Source of the DNA: Oscillospiraceae bacterium
Lineage (GTDB): Bacteria; Bacillota; Clostridia; Oscillospirales; Acutalibacteraceae
Direction of reading: 5' to 3'
Assembly (NCBI GenBank): GCA_012520505.1
Contig: JAAYOC010000012.1
Coordinates: 1 to 42,255 of the forward strand
Length of the DNA stretch: 42,255 nt
A model generated the notes under the pieces. That model ran no database searches and had not been told where the DNA came from. It was given only the letters and a program-made list of their open reading frames with translations. Shown here in pieces: positions 41,142-42,255 of this stretch (within the stretch, counting starts at the first letter, position 1; each line of letters starts with the position of its first letter). The translations under genes were made by a program, and so were the position numbers.

Positions 41142-42255
41142 ATGTCAGTAATTTCGATGAAACAATTGCTTGAAGCCGGTGTACATTTTGGTCACCAAAC
41201 ACGTAGATGGAATCCAAAGATGGCTGAATACATCTTTACAGAGAGAAACGGGATCTACATCATTGACCTTCAAAAGACGGTTAAAAAACTTGAAGAAGCA
41301 TACAATGTAGTACGTGATATCTCTGCTGAAGGCGGAGAAGTTCTCTTCGTAGGTACAAAGAAACAGGCTCAGGATTCTATCAAAGAAGAAGCTGTACGCT
41401 GTGGAATGCCATATGTTAATGCACGTTGGCTTGGCGGTATGCTTACAAATTTTAAAACAATTCAAAGAAGAATCAGAAGACTTGAACAGTTAAAGGCTAT
41501 GCAGGCTGATGGTACATTTGAACTTCTTCCAAAGAAGGAAGTAATTAAGCTTGAACTTGAAATAGAAAAGCTTGAAAAGTTCATGGGTGGTATCACAGAA
41601 ATGAGAAAACAGCCGGCAGCTATGTTCATTGTTGATCCACGTAAAGAAAGAATCGCAGTTGCAGAAGCACATAAACTTGGTATTCCAATTATTGCTATTG
41701 TTGATACAAACTGTGACCCTGATGAAGTTGATTATGTAATTCCTGGTAACGATGACGCTATTCGTGCAGTTCGTCTTATTGCCGGTGCAATGGCTGATGC
41801 TGTAATTGAAGGACGTCAAGGTAGGGACTCTTTTGTTGTCGAAGAAGTAGTAGAAGAAGAACCAGTTGCTGAGGAAGTTGAAAAAGCACCTGTCAAGAAG
41901 GAAACTAAAAAGGCTGCTGATGAAGTTGAAGACGTAGAAGAAAAGACAGCTACTAAAAAGGTTGCTGAAAAAACTACTGTGGAAGCTAAAGAAAAAGTAG
42001 AAGAAGCAGAAAAAGAAGCAGAAAAAGAAGAAAAGGCACCTGCTAAGAAAGAAACTAAAAAAGCAGCTGATAAAGCTGAAGAAGTAGTTGAAGAAGCTCC
42101 TGCTAAGAAGGAAACTAAGAAAGCAGCTGATAAAGCTGAAGAAGTAGCTGAAGAAGTAGCTGAAGAAGTAGCTGAAGAAGCTCCTGCTAAGAAGGCAACT
42201 AAAAAAGTTGCTGAGAAAGCTGAAGAAGTAGTTGAAGAAGCTCCTGCTAAGAAGG
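41142..42255 (+). CDS. rpsB: 30S ribosomal protein S2, 3' end outside window, with long acidic/basic tail
   Basis: Starts [20 protein letters not shown], the universal S2 N-terminus; [13 protein letters not shown] and [12 protein letters not shown] confirm it. The S2 core ends around residue 228 (GRQGRDS). Instead of stopping, the frame continues for at least 143 more residues as a low-complexity E/K/A tail with repeats of the type [19 protein letters not shown], still open at the window end (371 complete codons). S2 is normally about 230-260 residues. ATG behind AGGAGG with its own promoter and leader. tsf usually follows but is not visible. Confidence 0.95.
   Translation, partial: MSVISMKQLLEAGVHFGHQTRRWNPKMAEYIFTERNGIYIIDLQKTVKKLEEAYNVVRDISAEGGEVLFVGTKKQAQDSIKEEAVRCGMPYVNARWLGGMLTNFKTIQRRIRRLEQLKAMQADGTFELLPKKEVIKLELEIEKLEKFMGGITEMRKQPAAMFIVDPRKERIAVAEAHKLGIPIIAIVDTNCDPDEVDYVIPGNDDAIRAVRLIAGAMADAVIEGRQGRDSFVVEEVVEEEPVAEEVEKAPVKKETKKAADEVEDVEEKTATKKVAEKTTVEAKEKVEEAEKEAEKEEKAPAKKETKKAADKAEEVVEEAPAKKETKKAADKAEEVAEEVAEEVAEEAPAKKATKKVAEKAEEVVEEAPAKK

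Overview
The window is AT-rich DNA from a low-GC Gram-positive anaerobe, most likely a clostridium of the Ruminococcus/Oscillospiraceae type (inference). Support comes from AGGAGG-type ribosome binding sites, a T-box leader, 17-bp-spaced TTGACA/TATAAT promoters, an argCJBD cluster, a Rex repressor and lactate-racemase cofactor genes. No tool was run; family calls rest on motifs read by eye.

Layout. 1-336: four tRNA genes (Gly partial, Arg, His, Gln). 397-1927: a lone trpB behind a Trp T-box-like leader. 2088-6543: arginine cluster argC-argJ-argB-argD with an ARG-box operator. 6624-27956: accessory island. 27957-31351: phosphohexomutase and larE-larB-larC2 (nickel pincer cofactor). 31523-35944 (minus strand): aconitase, isocitrate dehydrogenase, rex and an unknown gene, with Rex-like operators in front. 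36185-42255: uppP, ftsK, a ComEC-type metallohydrolase, then rpsB running off the end.

The island is the interesting part. A tightly packed 13-kb operon (7260-20567) encodes what looks like an Ssp single-strand DNA phosphorothioation system: an SspD-like ATP pyrophosphatase, a DUF4007 protein (SspB-like), a large P-loop ATPase (SspC-like) and a cysteine desulfurase (SspA-like). These are followed by a PLD-SF2 helicase, a 53-residue protein, a DndD/Rad50-like ATPase and two unrecognised proteins, the last one frameshifted. This distal block resembles the SspFGH type of restriction module. A separate DUF262-DUF1524 nuclease (SspE-like, 21855-24473) lies between two ~100-bp direct repeats made of the 3' ends of CFI-box genes, so the locus may carry two different phosphorothioate-linked effector arms.

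Downstream are a BrnT/BrnA toxin-antitoxin pair, a candidate type I toxin-antitoxin (35-residue membrane peptide opposed by a small RNA), a second solitary copy of that small RNA, and an AlbA_2/ATPase regulator with operator-like repeats in its promoter and inside its own gene. Three promoters here share the same 13-bp dyad exactly 2 bp upstream of the -35 box. No integrase, transposase or CRISPR array was seen.
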